Below, one piece after another: positions 17,702 to 27,250 of a DNA stretch of 64,000 nucleotides. Origin of the DNA: Candidatus Rhodoferax bjergmarkensis. Its GTDB lineage: Bacteria > Pseudomonadota > Gammaproteobacteria > Burkholderiales > Burkholderiaceae_C. The stretch covers positions 496,001 through 560,000 of the forward strand of contig JADJFX010000002.1 in assembly GCA_016708345.1 (NCBI GenBank), given 5' to 3'. Within the stretch, counting starts at the first letter, position 1. The number at the start of each line of letters is the position of its first letter. The notes under the pieces are model-generated. The model was not told where the DNA came from. It searched no databases and saw nothing but the letters and a program-made list of their open reading frames with translations. Both the position numbers and the translations under genes were made by a program.

Positions 17702-19234
17702 ATGGAGCCAAAATTCAGTCCTTTGCCCACCGGTTCTGAGTGGACTTTTACAGCGCTGGAGCAATACGACCAGGCCATTGGCCGTGTGGCTGCGCATTAC
17801 AAGCTCGATTGCTACCCGCATGTGCTGGAGGTCATCAGCACCGAGCAAATGATGGACGCCTATGCCTCCATTGGCATGCCGGTGTATTACCACCACTGGT
17901 CTTTCGGCAAGCATTTTCTGGCCACCGAAAACCGCTACAAGCGCGGCCAGATGGGCCTGGCCTATGAAATCGTCATCAACTCGGACCCCTGCATTGCCTA
18001 CCTGATGGAAGAAAACACGCTGACCATGCAGGGTTTGGTGATTGCCCACGCCGCCTATGGCCACAACTCGTTTTTCAAAGGCAATCACCTGTTCAAACAA
18101 TGGACCAGCGCCGACGCCATCGTCGACTACCTCGTGTTTGCCAAACAGTTTATTGCGCAGTGTGAGGAACGACACGGTGTGACCAAGGTCGAACGCATGC
18201 TCGACGCCTGCCACGCACTGCTGAATCTGGGCGTTGACCGCTATCGCCGCTCGCCGCCCTTGTCACTGGCCAAAGAGTCCCTCAGGCAAAAAGAGCGCAC
18301 CGATTATTTGCAGGCCCAGGTGAATGATTTGTGGCGCACCCTGCCGCCGCACAAAGAAGTCAGTGCTGCCGAGCAGGAAACACGTTTTCCTAGCGAGCCG
18401 GAAGAAAACCTGCTCTATTTCATCGAAAAAAACGCACCCTTGCTGGAACCCTGGCAGCGTGAAGTGGTTCGCATCGTGCGCAAGATCGGGCAGTACTTTT
18501 ACCCTCAGCGGCAAACCCAGGTCATGAACGAGGGCTGGGCAACGTTTTGGCATTACACCCTGCTCAACACGCTGTACGACGAAGGTGCCTTGTCAGACGG
18601 CTTCATGCTGGAATTTTTGCAGTCCCACACCAATGTGGTGTACCAGCCGCCCTACAACAGCCCACACTACTCCGGCATCAACCCCTATGCCCTGGGTTTT
18701 GCCATGTGGCGTGACATCAAACGCATTTGCGAAAACCCGACGCAGGAAGACCGCGAATGGTTTCCAGACATTGCAGGCTCCAACTGGCGTGACACCTTTG
18801 AATTTGCCATGCAGAACTTCAAGGACGAGAGTTTTATCGCCCAATACCTCTCGCCCCAGCTCATGCGGGATTTCCGCTTTTTCTCGGTGCTCGATGACGA
18901 TGCGCGCGACAAATTGCAGGTTGAGGCAATTCATGACGAGCGCGGTTACCGCGCCCTGCGCAAGCAACTCTCCGAGCAGTACAACCTGGGCAGCCGCGAA
19001 CCAAACATTCAAGTCTGGAATGTAGATCTGCGGGGCGACCGCTCTTTGACATTGCGCCACTTTTCCCAGCAGCGCAGGCCGCTGGACGAGTCCAGCGCGG
19101 CCGTGCTGGAGCACGTGGCTTACTTGTGGGGTTTTTCAGTTCGCCTGGAAGCGCAGGACAGCGACGAAAAAGTCACCTTGATTGCGGAGCGCATGCGGGA
19201 AAAGCGCAACGGATCACCATCCACCAGCCCTTGA
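17702..19234 (+). CDS. SpoVR family protein
   Basis: The protein has 510 residues from the ATG at 17702, which follows an AGGAA; the frame also opens 23 codons upstream inside yeaH. It carries the family features MPVYYHHWSFGKHFLATENR, AHAAYGHNSFFKGNHLF and NEGWATFWHYTLLNTLYDEG, the last resembling a metal-binding helix with conserved His and Glu. SpoVR affects the spore cortex in Bacillus, but in Proteobacteria it is encoded with prkA and yeaH as a stress module of unknown mechanism. Confidence 0.94.
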   Translation: MEPKFSPLPTGSEWTFTALEQYDQAIGRVAAHYKLDCYPHVLEVISTEQMMDAYASIGMPVYYHHWSFGKHFLATENRYKRGQMGLAYEIVINSDPCIAYLMEENTLTMQGLVIAHAAYGHNSFFKGNHLFKQWTSADAIVDYLVFAKQFIAQCEERHGVTKVERMLDACHALLNLGVDRYRRSPPLSLAKESLRQKERTDYLQAQVNDLWRTLPPHKEVSAAEQETRFPSEPEENLLYFIEKNAPLLEPWQREVVRIVRKIGQYFYPQRQTQVMNEGWATFWHYTLLNTLYDEGALSDGFMLEFLQSHTNVVYQPPYNSPHYSGINPYALGFAMWRDIKRICENPTQEDREWFPDIAGSNWRDTFEFAMQNFKDESFIAQYLSPQLMRDFRFFSVLDDDARDKLQVEAIHDERGYRALRKQLSEQYNLGSREPNIQVWNVDLRGDRSLTLRHFSQQRRPLDESSAAVLEHVAYLWGFSVRLEAQDSDEKVTLIAERMREKRNGSPSTSP

Positions 19235-19266
19235 AACTGCGCCAACCAACACGGACATTCCTGACT

Positions 19267-19566
19267 TCAGGCACTCACGTTGGGTACAGACAAACGCCGT
19301 GCTGCCCGGTCCCCGACAAACCGAAACGCATAGGCCAGCGCTTCGGCAATCGACTGTTCAATGGCGTGGCGCTCATGCTCGGTCAGATAGAACATCATGT
19401 CCACATCGTGCCGGACATAGCGAGCGGGCAAACGGTTTAATGCAACACAGGCCACATCTGCCAGCATATCGGCGCTGAAGTCAAGATAACCATGCGACAG
19501 CCGGACGACTTCCTCAAACACCAGCCGCTCGAAATAGTTGTGAACCTGCTCGAAATCAAAAACCAT
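19267..19566 (-). CDS. ComFB-like (late competence) family protein
   Basis: The protein has 99 residues from the ATG at 19566, chosen because GGAGGG lies 5 bases before it; the frame opens 16 codons further. The pattern NYFERLVFEEVVRL, then DVACVALNRLPARYVRHDVD and a C-terminal helix with AIAEALAYAFRFV-like spacing resembles ComFB. ComFB proteins are small all-helical proteins; some cyanobacterial ones bind cyclic dinucleotides. That would suit a window with several c-di-GMP proteins, but the link is an inference. It is convergent with spoVR. Confidence 0.65.
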   Translation of the reverse strand: MVFDFEQVHNYFERLVFEEVVRLSHGYLDFSADMLADVACVALNRLPARYVRHDVDMMFYLTEHERHAIEQSIAEALAYAFRFVGDRAARRLSVPNVSA

Positions 19567-19640
19567 AAATCCCTCCAACAAACGCCATCTGCACAACCTT
19601 AGCAGTTCCCGCAAGTGCTGACAAGAAAAAACACATAAAA

Positions 19641-19674
19641 AATAATAGCATCGATTAGCTATGAAACTTGTAGC
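19641..19674 (-). repeat. Partial palindromic element copy
   Basis: On the minus strand only the left part (GCTAC, nine bases, AGCT) followed by GATGCTATTATT is recognisable. It lies in the 180-base gap between the ComFB gene and the HTH regulator. Confidence 0.35.
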
Positions 19675-19793
19675 AGTCTACAATCTGCGCTATAGTTTCT
19701 ACCAGAGCCGGACAAATTGCGATCCTTAAGAAGGATGCCGTATACAAGTTCAAACACCCGGCCAACAACCAACGCTTTGAGGAGAGCCGTTTA

Positions 19794-20105
19794 ATGAGTT
19801 CCAAAGAAAATGCCGCAGTCGGCCAGTTGCTGAGTTTGCTGGAGTCCCGCTATGCCATACGGGTACTGTGGGCGCTGCGCGATGGTCATGCCCAGACTTT
19901 CCGACTGTTGCAAGATAGCGTAGGCGGCATTACCCCCAACACGCTCAACACGCGCATCAAGGAGTTGCGTGAAGCGGGGCTGGTCAATCACGGCACTGCC
20001 GGCTATGTTGTGACCACCATGGGGGCTGATTTGCTCAAACGACTGGCCGATTTGCCAGCCTTTGCCAGCAAGTGGGCGAGCAGCCAGGCCAAAAAAGCCA
20101 AGTAA
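19794..20105 (+). CDS. Winged-helix HxlR-type transcriptional regulator
   Basis: This 103-residue protein reads RYAIRVLWALRDGHAQTFRL, then GGITPNTLNTRIKELREAGL (recognition helix) and a short wing with VTTMGADLLKRL. This is the compact HxlR/PadR-like fold with no sensor domain. A GAGGAGA site precedes the ATG. It stands alone before an aminotransferase, with a terminator between them (20121-20147), so it is a separate unit. Its target is unknown. Confidence 0.75.
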   Translation: MSSKENAAVGQLLSLLESRYAIRVLWALRDGHAQTFRLLQDSVGGITPNTLNTRIKELREAGLVNHGTAGYVVTTMGADLLKRLADLPAFASKWASSQAKKAK

Positions 20106-20120
20106 GCCCGCCGGCATCCG

Positions 20121-20147
20121 AAAGACAGGCATGGCCTGTCTTTTTTT
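20121..20147 (+). terminator. Rho-independent terminator after the HxlR-type gene
   Basis: AAGACAGGC and GCCTGTCTT form a 9-bp stem with a two-base AT loop, and the T-run is eight bases long. It starts 16 bases after the stop codon. Confidence 0.88.
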
Positions 20148-20300
20148 CGCCCAAAAATTCGTCAGCACCGCAGCACGCCCGGCTTAAAGGGGCAACCTTA
20201 AGAGCGCCGGTTCAAAAATGTGCCCTGTAAAATGCTTCAACAGCGCCCGATCAGCGCCATCCTCGTGTTTTTTCCAGCCCCTTCACTACAGGACTCTCAC

Positions 20301-21497
20301 ATGTCTCTCTTTTCAAACGTCGAAATGGCCCCCCGCGACCCGATTCTGGGTTTGAACGAACAATTCAATGCGGACAGCAACCCCGCCAAGGTCAATCTGG
20401 GCGTAGGCGTTTATTACGATGACAACGGCAAGCTGCCGCTGCTGGCCTGCGTGCAAGCGGCTGAAAAGGCCATGATGGAAACCCCCAAACCACGTGGTTA
20501 TTTGCCCATTGACGGCATCGCCGCTTACGATGCAGGCGTCAAGGCGCTGGTGTTTGGCGCGGACAGCGAGCCTGTCAAATCCGGCCGTGTGGCCACCGTG
20601 CAGGCCATTGGCGGCACCGGCGGCCTCAAAATCGGCGCTGACTTTCTTAAAAAGCTCAACCCCAATACCAAGGTACTGATCTCTGACCCCAGCTGGGAAA
20701 ACCACCGTGCCCTGTTCGCCAACGCAGGCTTCACGGTTGAAAACTACCGTTATTACGACGCTGCTACACGCGGTGTTGATTTCGCTGGCATGCTGGCCGA
20801 CCTGAACGCCGCCGCGCCCGGCACCATCGTGGTGCTGCACGCCTGTTGCCATAACCCAACGGGTTACGACATCACGTCCGATCAATGGGCTCAAGTGGTC
20901 ACAGCCGTCAAAGCCAAGGGCCTGGTGGCTTTTCTGGACATGGCCTACCAAGGTTTTGGCCACGGTTTGACAGAAGATGGCGCGGTGATTGCCCAGTTCG
21001 TCGCCGCCGGTCTGACCTTTTTTGTCTCCACTTCGTTCAGCAAGAGCTTCAGCCTGTACGGCGAGCGTGTGGGTGCACTGAGCGTGTTGTGCGAAAACAA
21101 AGCGGAATGCGATCGCGTGCTGAGCCAGCTCAAAATCGCCATCCGCACCAACTACTCCAACCCGCCCACCCACGGCGGTGCCATCGTGGCTGCCGTGCTG
21201 GGCACCCCCGAACTGCGCGCGCTATGGGAAAAAGAGCTGGGCGAGATGCGCGTGCGCATCAAGGCCATGCGCCAAAAGCTGGTGGATGGCCTCAAGGCCG
21301 CTGGCGTCCAGCAGGACATGAGTTTTATCACCACCCAGATCGGCATGTTCAGCTACTCAGGCCTTACCAAAGACCAGATGGTGCGTTTGCGCGGCGAGTT
21401 TGGCGTGTACGGCACCGACACCGGGCGCATGTGCGTGGCAGCGCTGAACAGCAAAAACATCGACTACGTTTGCGCGTCGATTGCCAAGGTGATCTGA
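20301..21497 (+). CDS. Aspartate/aromatic amino acid aminotransferase
   Basis: The protein has 398 residues from the ATG at 20301 (MSLFSNVEMAPRDPILGLNE). It is a class I PLP aminotransferase of the AspC/TyrB type. Visible features are GVGVYYDDNGKLPLLACV, the HACCHNPTGYDI Asn/Pro segment, DMAYQGFGHG, and STSFSKSFSLYGERVG with the Schiff-base lysine. It exchanges amino groups between aspartate or aromatic amino acids and 2-oxoglutarate. The sequence alone does not decide between AspC and TyrB. The 3' end is followed by a palindromic element whose hairpin and T-run may terminate transcription. Confidence 0.92.
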   Translation: MSLFSNVEMAPRDPILGLNEQFNADSNPAKVNLGVGVYYDDNGKLPLLACVQAAEKAMMETPKPRGYLPIDGIAAYDAGVKALVFGADSEPVKSGRVATVQAIGGTGGLKIGADFLKKLNPNTKVLISDPSWENHRALFANAGFTVENYRYYDAATRGVDFAGMLADLNAAAPGTIVVLHACCHNPTGYDITSDQWAQVVTAVKAKGLVAFLDMAYQGFGHGLTEDGAVIAQFVAAGLTFFVSTSFSKSFSLYGERVGALSVLCENKAECDRVLSQLKIAIRTNYSNPPTHGGAIVAAVLGTPELRALWEKELGEMRVRIKAMRQKLVDGLKAAGVQQDMSFITTQIGMFSYSGLTKDQMVRLRGEFGVYGTDTGRMCVAALNSKNIDYVCASIAKVI

Positions 21498-21520
21498 TTC
21501 ACCCCCAAAACTAAAAATTT

Positions 21521-21579
21521 AAGCGAAATAGCTGCTTTGCGCACGTAATACCTGCGCAAGCAGCTATTTTTTTGATAGC
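21521..21579 (-). repeat. Palindromic element copy, also terminator-like
   Basis: AATAGCTGCTTTGCGCA and TGCGCAAGCAGCTATT form an inverted repeat of about 16 bp with one extra base and a 9-base loop, followed on the plus strand by seven T. On the minus strand it reads GCTAT, nine bases, AGCTGCTTGCGCA, the clearest intergenic match to the consensus. Its position suggests it terminates the aminotransferase transcript. Confidence 0.75.
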
Positions 21580-21597
21580 GAAATTCTGTTTTTGCAA

Positions 21598-22474
21598 ATG
21601 AAGTCACTCAACATCGTCGGCTGCGGGCGTGTCGGGCGCACACTGGGGCGGCTGTGGCATAGCCAAGGCACCTTCAGGGTTCAGGATGTTCTGACGGGCT
21701 CCAAACACACCGCCATCGATGCCGTCGAATTTATCGGGCAAGGCCACGCGGTCAGCACACTTGCGGCGATGCGAGCGGCCGATCTATGGATGTTGGCGGT
21801 GCCCGACCGTCAGATTGCCCAGGTGGCTGACGATCTGGCGCAAACCACCCTTGCGCGCCAGCACAGCGCGCTGGCCTTTCATTGCAGCGGCGCGCTGACC
21901 ACGTCTGAGTTGTCACCCATTGCAGGCCCTGGGCTGGCAAGTGGCCAGCGCGCACTGCTTGCTCAGTTTTGCCAGCCCACAGGCTGCGCTGCGCCAGTTT
22001 GCCGGCACACCCTGCGCGCTGGAAGGCACTGCCAGCGGTGAACTGCAAGCGCCCTTCACGGACATCGGTGCCCAATGTTTTTCGCTGACCGCCGAGCACA
22101 AGCTGCTGTACCACGCCGGGGCGGTCTTTGCGACCAATTTTGTGCCAGTGCTGCAAGCGCTGGCCAATCAGTTATGGCAGGACAGCGGGGTGCCTGAGCC
22201 GATTGCGGCACAGCTCAAAGCCACTTTGCTCAAAAATGCGGTGGACAACATTTTGGCCTTGGGCCCTGCGGGCGCCCTGACCGGCCCGGCCGCGCGCGGC
22301 GACACGGCGCTGGTTGATCGCCAGGGCGCAGCGGTCACCCGGTGGAATGCCACAGCAGGCGATGCTTACAAAGCCTTGAGTCAACTGGCCGCAACTTTGG
22401 CTGGCAATTCATTCCAAAATGACACGCCCACAGCCAGACAAGACATTGAAAGGTCTGATTTGCGTACAAAATAG
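21598..22474 (+). pseudogene. Rossmann-fold / DUF2520 protein with a +1 frameshift
   Basis: The first frame (21598 to about 21918) has the NAD(P)-binding start SLNIVGCGRVGRTLGRLW and AFHCSGALTTSELSP. A second frame continues with QALGWQVASAHCLLSFASPQ and the DUF2520 helical domain to 22474. The total of 877 bases is 292 codons plus one. Removing one C from CCC at 21916-21918 gives a continuous S-P-L-Q-A-L-G-W. DUF2520 proteins resemble pyrroline-5-carboxylate reductase or NADP-dependent oxidoreductases, but their substrates are unknown. This may be a sequencing error and not a true pseudogene. Confidence 0.8.
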
Positions 22475-22512
22475 CGCCCAGTCACATTAAAAAATTTTAT
22501 GGATTATTTCCG

Positions 22513-23129
22513 GTGAGTCGCAAGCGCAAAGCAGAATCGTCAACCACAGACAATGATGCGGTCATCGTTCAGACCGAATTCCTGCCTGTTCATATCCTGA
22601 CGGACATCCCGGATTCAGCCGAGTTCGTGTCTGTGTCGCCTTATGCTCGCGCGCAAGAACTCTGCGAGGCGGCAGCCAAAGCCACGGCAAAAATATCCGG
22701 CCAGTTCGCCATGTCACCCGGCCCTGTCAAACCGTCTGTTTTGCTGTCCGACATGGTGGCCATGTGGGAGATTCAAAAACAGCTGGTGGCCGACATTGCC
22801 TCGGTGTATGGCCGAACCTCACGGCTTGGCAAAGAGCAGATGCTGTGGTGCCTGGTCAAGCACTCGGCAGTGCAGACCTTTCGCGATGTGGTCTATCGCG
22901 CCGGTAACCGATTTTTCACCCACCCCTGAGCTTGAAGGTGTTGCGAAAACTCGCTGCCACCAATGGCCTGAACATCTCACCGGGCGACATGAGCAAGTCC
23001 ATTACCAGTTTTCTGCCCGTCATCGGAGCCAGCGCCGTAACCTGGTATGCCTACAACGACACCAAAAAAATTGGCGCGGCGGCAATAGCCATGTTTGCCC
23101 GCGAAACCACCTTTGACAACGAAGCCTGA
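22513..23129 (+). pseudogene. Hypothetical protein, possibly DUF697/EcsC-like, with a -1 frameshift
   Basis: A GTG start at 22513 begins a frame ending at 22929. A second frame picks up at once and runs to 23129. The total of 617 bases is one short of 206 codons. Adding one C to the CCCC at 22923-22926 joins the frames as ...F-F-T-H-P-L-S-L-K-V-L-R. The fused protein has a helical N-terminal part and a C-terminal segment with ISPGDMSKSITSFLPVIGA and TWYAYNDTKKIGAAAI, reminiscent of DUF697 or EcsC membrane-associated proteins. The family call is tentative. Confidence 0.55.
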
Positions 23130-23760
23130 ACGCATTGAACCTGAAATCTTTGGTTCTGACGCGTTGGACCTGCTGAGTCAGCGCTTGCAAAACTATCGCC
23201 CCCGCCGGCTGCCCGGGCGCCAATGGGTGGCACGCTGCGGGGTCATTCTCCTGATCGCAGAACACGGCCCGGACGATGGCACTGACGCCCCTGCCCTCTT
23301 GATGATGCGCCGGGCCGAGCGCTCGGGCGACCCTTGGTCCGGCCATGTCTCATTCCCCGGCGGGCGGGTGGATCCGAGTGATGCCAGCACGCGCGCCGCA
23401 GCCCTGCGCGAGTTGCAGGAAGAAACCGGCCTCACCAGCGCCCACGGGCTGACCCCGATCGGCCGTTTGTCTGATCTGCTCACCCGTGAACATGGCCGAC
23501 GCCGTCCCATGGTGGTGTCGCCCTACGTTTACCGCACACCCCGCGCGCTGGCGCTTGAGCCCAGTGCGGAGGCCGCCAAATTGTGGTGGGAGCCGCTCTC
23601 ACATCTGGTGGACCCGACCCGTCGCCAAGCCATGGTGTGGCGGGTGGCGGGCGTACCCATTCCGGTTTCATCGATCCTCGTCAGCGACGCACGGCTGTGG
23701 GGTTTGTCGCTGATGATGACCAACGAATTGATTCGCGCCACAAAACTCAAAGTACCCTGA
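23095..23760 (+). CDS. Nudix hydrolase, CoA pyrophosphatase (NudL) type
   Basis: The protein has about 221 residues. The Nudix box is VSFPGGRVDPSDAS followed by ALRELQEETGL, and the SFPGGR-x-DPSDAS segment is typical of the UPF0035/NudL group that cleaves coenzyme A and its thioesters. No ATG is available near the N-terminus. TTG at 23095 (overlapping the previous frame by 35 bases) or TTG at 23113 are the candidates, so the true start is uncertain. It converges with the res remnant, whose end is only 9 bases away. Confidence 0.8.
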   Translation: MPAKPPLTTKPERIEPEIFGSDALDLLSQRLQNYRPRRLPGRQWVARCGVILLIAEHGPDDGTDAPALLMMRRAERSGDPWSGHVSFPGGRVDPSDASTRAAALRELQEETGLTSAHGLTPIGRLSDLLTREHGRRRPMVVSPYVYRTPRALALEPSAEAAKLWWEPLSHLVDPTRRQAMVWRVAGVPIPVSSILVSDARLWGLSLMMTNELIRATKLKVP

Positions 23761-23769
23761 TACGCAGGT

Positions 23770-25526
23770 TCATGCGGACTGCATGGGCCGGGTGGCTGCA
23801 ATTTTCTTCAGCAAACTAGGCATATCGTCAAAGTCCAGCACGTCACCCAGGCTGCCATCGTCATTCACCCACTTCATGCGCTGGCCGTCTGGAGTCAGAA
23901 ACAAGACCTTGCCGTAGTGCGCGGGTGAATGTTTGGCTTTGCGGGCCGCATCTTTGGTGTCATCCTTGGTTTCAAGCAGGCGCTGCATGGGGTTGTCAGT
24001 CGGATTGTGCTTCACGCAGACTACAAAATCCGGGTAAAAATAGTTGTCATGTTCCGCACGCACCACGCGCACGGCGTAGGGTTTGTTGCGTGGGTTGCGG
24101 TGCCACCAAACCACGAATTCGGCACTGTCCAAGGCTCTAGAAAATGCATTCTCCAGCGCATTGCCGTACCAGGTTCCGTCAAACTGGCCTTGCGAGAAAT
24201 CACCATTTTCAAACTGAAAAGTTTTGTCCACCAACCATTGCCGGTCATCCATCAGCAGTTCGTGCGCCACGCGCTCGCCGTCTTGTGTGCTGGGCGGCAG
24301 CACGCCGTAGATGTTCTTGGCGGATCGCTCCAAAGCAATGCCTTCGGGGAACACCATCACGTCGGGCAGCGGCCGGGCGTCGATCAGCTTGGCGCGCTGG
24401 GCAATTTCGCTGAACATGGCCTCGCACAATTCTTGCGCGCTTTTGCGAATCACCCAGTGTGCCGCATCGCGTGACCGCTGTGGCGCACAGTCCATCTGAT
24501 ATTTCCAACCGCTTTGCCACGGCCCGGGAGATGTCGGACATATCGTTCAGCTCTGGTTTTTCTTCGGTTTTCAGACTGCGGCCCAATTGCGCCAGCGGGT
24601 GTTTGCGCGCGTAGGCACGCAGGCCATGGCTTGCCAACTCGGCCAGCAGCTCCTTGCTGTTTTGCGGAGCTGGTCGACGGGTGCGTGGGGCTGTTGTGCG
24701 GCTCACTTCGTCGAGTGCAAAACCCCCGGTTGCGCCATCGCCCCAGGTGGCGTCTGTGCCTGTGCCCACGTCTGTGCTGCCATCAACCCCATTGTTGAAC
24801 AGCGAAGCTGTAGACCACCGCTTCAATGTATTTTTTGTTCAACCGCGCCTGCACCACCTCGTCGCGGCTGGCGGCAAAGCTCACTTGCGCGCTGTAGCCC
24901 GCGTGCACCAGAAATTCGTTGAGTCGGTCATCTTTGGGCGTGGCGGTGGCCATCACCAAATAGTCAGCGGCCAGCCAGTGGGCGAATTTGCCAAACTCGG
25001 TGCCCTTGTCCAGCGCAATGTGCGCCTCATCCACCACCAGCCCCACTTGCAGGCCCCGTGCGCGGGCGCGGGCCACAAAGGCGGCCAGCGTGCGGGTTTC
25101 GTCGTCGCCATCGGCGTCATAACCCTTGGTGCGCCACTGGGCGCGGGCCACGCCCTGCGCGGTGGAGAGCAACACCATGCCGGGGTGTGCGTCCTGGTTG
25201 CGGCCCGCGTTCAGGCCATAGGGGGCCAGGTTGGGGGCATTGGCGCGCAGCGCGTCTTCGGTTTGCTGCACCAGCGTGACGAAGGGCACAAACCAGAACC
25301 ACAGCACATCGCGTTGCGCACTCACCCGCTCCAGCACCTGGCTGATGAAAAAAGTTTTGCCCGATCCGGTGGGCGCACGCAGCAGGCACGGCGGCGAAGG
25401 CTGGCGCAGCAGCGCACGGGTCATGCCGTTGATCAAATCACTCTGAAAGCGCTCGGGCTGCACCGCGCTGCTTTGCGCTGGCATGGCAATGGTTTGCAGG
25501 GGCTGCGTTGGAATGGATTGGGTCAT
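23770..25526 (-). pseudogene. Type III restriction enzyme Res subunit, internally deleted and frameshifted
   Basis: Residues from 25526 form the first helicase domain: Walker A APTGSGKTFFISQVL, VVDEAHIALDKG (DEAH) and MATATPKDDRLNEF. The frame is lost after EAVVYS at about 24795. A second frame (to about 24475) resumes with LLAELASHGLRAYARK. A third ends the protein with LIDARPLPDVMVFPEGIALE and the nuclease segment YFYPDFVVCVKHNPTD ... LLETKDD, a PD-(E)xK pattern. The second helicase domain is missing, roughly 300 residues short of expectation. The gene cannot make active Res. Confidence 0.85.
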
Positions 25527-25547
25527 GGTGGTTGCGAATAGAGGCGT

Positions 25548-25892
25548 TCAATGCACGGGCAGGTGGCGTTGCAAATCCATGCTGTCATGCAAGATTCTGA
25601 GCACATCAATCGCGTTCTCACCCTGAACGCTATGGGCTCGGAACACCACAAAATGACGACCCGCTCGGCCCTTGCGCGCCACATGCAGCGTATGCACGCC
25701 CGGCGCAAAGTCGCCCAAAGGCTTGCTGCCAATGATGTCTGGGCCAGCGTGCAAGTCTTGCAGTGTGGCGTCGATGATTTTGAAATAAGCCCGCGCCTGT
25801 ACGCGGCCAAATTGGGCAGCGGTCCAGCGCACGATGTTTTTGACGTCGATGTCGGCAGCAGCACCAGTACGAACCACCCAGCGTGCTGACAT
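25548..25892 (-). CDS. parE: ParE/RelE-family toxin
   Basis: The protein has 114 residues. RWVVRTGAAADIDVKNIVRW, then AYFKIIDATLQDLHAGPDII and HTLHVARKGRAGRHFVVFRA match the ParE/RelE fold, whose members inhibit gyrase or cleave mRNA. The ATG at 25892 overlaps the antitoxin stop (TGATG), and a GTG one codon earlier is also possible. It appears intact, although the res gene that follows 21 bases later is broken. The module could still act as an addiction system. Confidence 0.88.
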   Translation of the reverse strand: MSARWVVRTGAAADIDVKNIVRWTAAQFGRVQARAYFKIIDATLQDLHAGPDIIGSKPLGDFAPGVHTLHVARKGRAGRHFVVFRAHSVQGENAIDVLRILHDSMDLQRHLPVH

Positions 25893-26173
25893 CACGGTTC
25901 ACTCAACGCTTCGTCGGCTAACGCAGTCAAATGGGCGCGGAGTGCTTCGGGCGTATCAAAACTTTGAAACCGACCGGCATCGAAGTCTGCAATCCCAACG
26001 TTGACGGCCTCTCGGAGTGCATCAAGGCGTCGCGCGGTTTCCACATCACGGTCTTCGATCAAGCGCAAGCCTTCACGCAACACTTCGCTGGCATTTTGGT
26101 AACGGCCTGATGTTACGAGTTGGTCTACCAACTGGTTTTGGTGTGCTGTGAGAACAACATTGCGGGTGGGCAT
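25892..26173 (-). CDS. parD: ParD-type ribbon-helix-helix antitoxin
   Basis: This 93-residue protein reads VVLTAHQNQLVDQLVTSGRY and NASEVLREGLRLIEDRD, the CopG/ParD ribbon-helix-helix dimer that binds its own promoter. An acidic C-terminal tail probably covers the toxin. A CAGGAG site precedes the ATG. It is translationally coupled to parE and sits between mod and res on the same strand. Confidence 0.9.
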   Translation of the reverse strand: MPTRNVVLTAHQNQLVDQLVTSGRYQNASEVLREGLRLIEDRDVETARRLDALREAVNVGIADFDAGRFQSFDTPEALRAHLTALADEALSEP

Positions 26174-26264
26174 GGCTTACTCCTGGAAAAAAGAGGTTGA
26201 ACAACGATTGGCAGATTATGCCAATGACACAGTTTTACCCCGAACCTGCCCTTTGAGCAAGGCG

Positions 26265-27212
26265 TCAGCAATGGAATAGGTGTTGGCCAAAAGTTTCTAC
26301 ACGCTGGCCGGAAGGAAACCAGACCAATCCTTTAGCGATCATGTCTTCCATGGTTTCACCGCGTATTTTTTGCCCTTCCTTCAATCGAGCGGCACTGGAA
26401 TATGCCCACACTCGCTGTGGGTTACACGGGTAATAGATTTCTGTAGCGGGATCAATGATTGGGTAGTAGGTATTTGGTCGCTCTCGGAAGTCGTGGGCCT
26501 TGGTCAAGTCGCTGAGGCGAAATACCCGATCACCTTCCTGGTACTTGTACATCGAGTACGACTTTTCGTCACCAGAAAAGCGAAATCCGGGATTCCCATA
26601 AATCAAAACATGCTCATGGTTTGTGGAGTGAAACGCGCCCTTCGTGTCGTTTCCTCCTGTGTGGCTTCGCCATACAAAGCTACCAACCCGCCGCCCCGGA
26701 AACACCTCATCCATCAACAACTCCAGCCGCGACCGGTTCTCGTCATCGTTGATGGACACCAGAATCACGCCGTCACTGGTCAACAACTCACGCGCCAGCA
26801 CCAAGCGCTGGTACAAAAACTCCAGCCACTGGCTGTGCCGCCAGCGGTCATTCGCACCCACAAATTTGTCGTTGTACACCCAGTCCTTGTTGCCGGTGTT
26901 GTAGGGCGGGTCTATATAGATCACCCGGATTTTCCCGGCGTGGGTGGCGCGCAGGAGCCGCAGGCTGTCGAAATTGTCGCCCTCAATGACCAGGTTGCGG
27001 TGGTGCGTGGTGCCCTCGGGCGTGTGGCTGAATTCCGGTACTACGCGAGGCTACACCACATTGGCGTTGAGCGCGCATCGCGCGATGGCGTTGCTCTCCC
27101 AATATAGGCCCAGTTTTTGTTTGGTGAGGTGTTCTACCAGCAGGCGGCGGAGTTGCGGCGCGTTGAGGTTTTGAAGCTCCGCCAGAAGTGAGGTGGTTTC
27201 GGTTTTGGCCAT
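26265..27212 (-). pseudogene. Type III DNA methyltransferase Mod: amber stop and truncated C-terminus
   Basis: The frame starts at ATG 27212 with MAKTETTSLLAELQ, reaches an in-frame TAG at 27053-27051 after 53 codons and then stays open to 26265. The catalytic motif is IYIDPPYNTGNKDWVYND (DPPY, group beta order), then ILVSINDDENRSRLELLMDE and FVWRSHTGGNDTKG. Homologues continue well past SGQRVETF, but here the frame ends eight residues later. A neighbouring frame shows an unrelated tail that could be the end of an MDR oxidoreductase. Both defects should abolish function unless the amber codon is suppressed. Confidence 0.85.
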
Positions 27213-27250
27213 GGATGAATTTGTCAGATAGCTGCGTACGGAGGGCGTTT

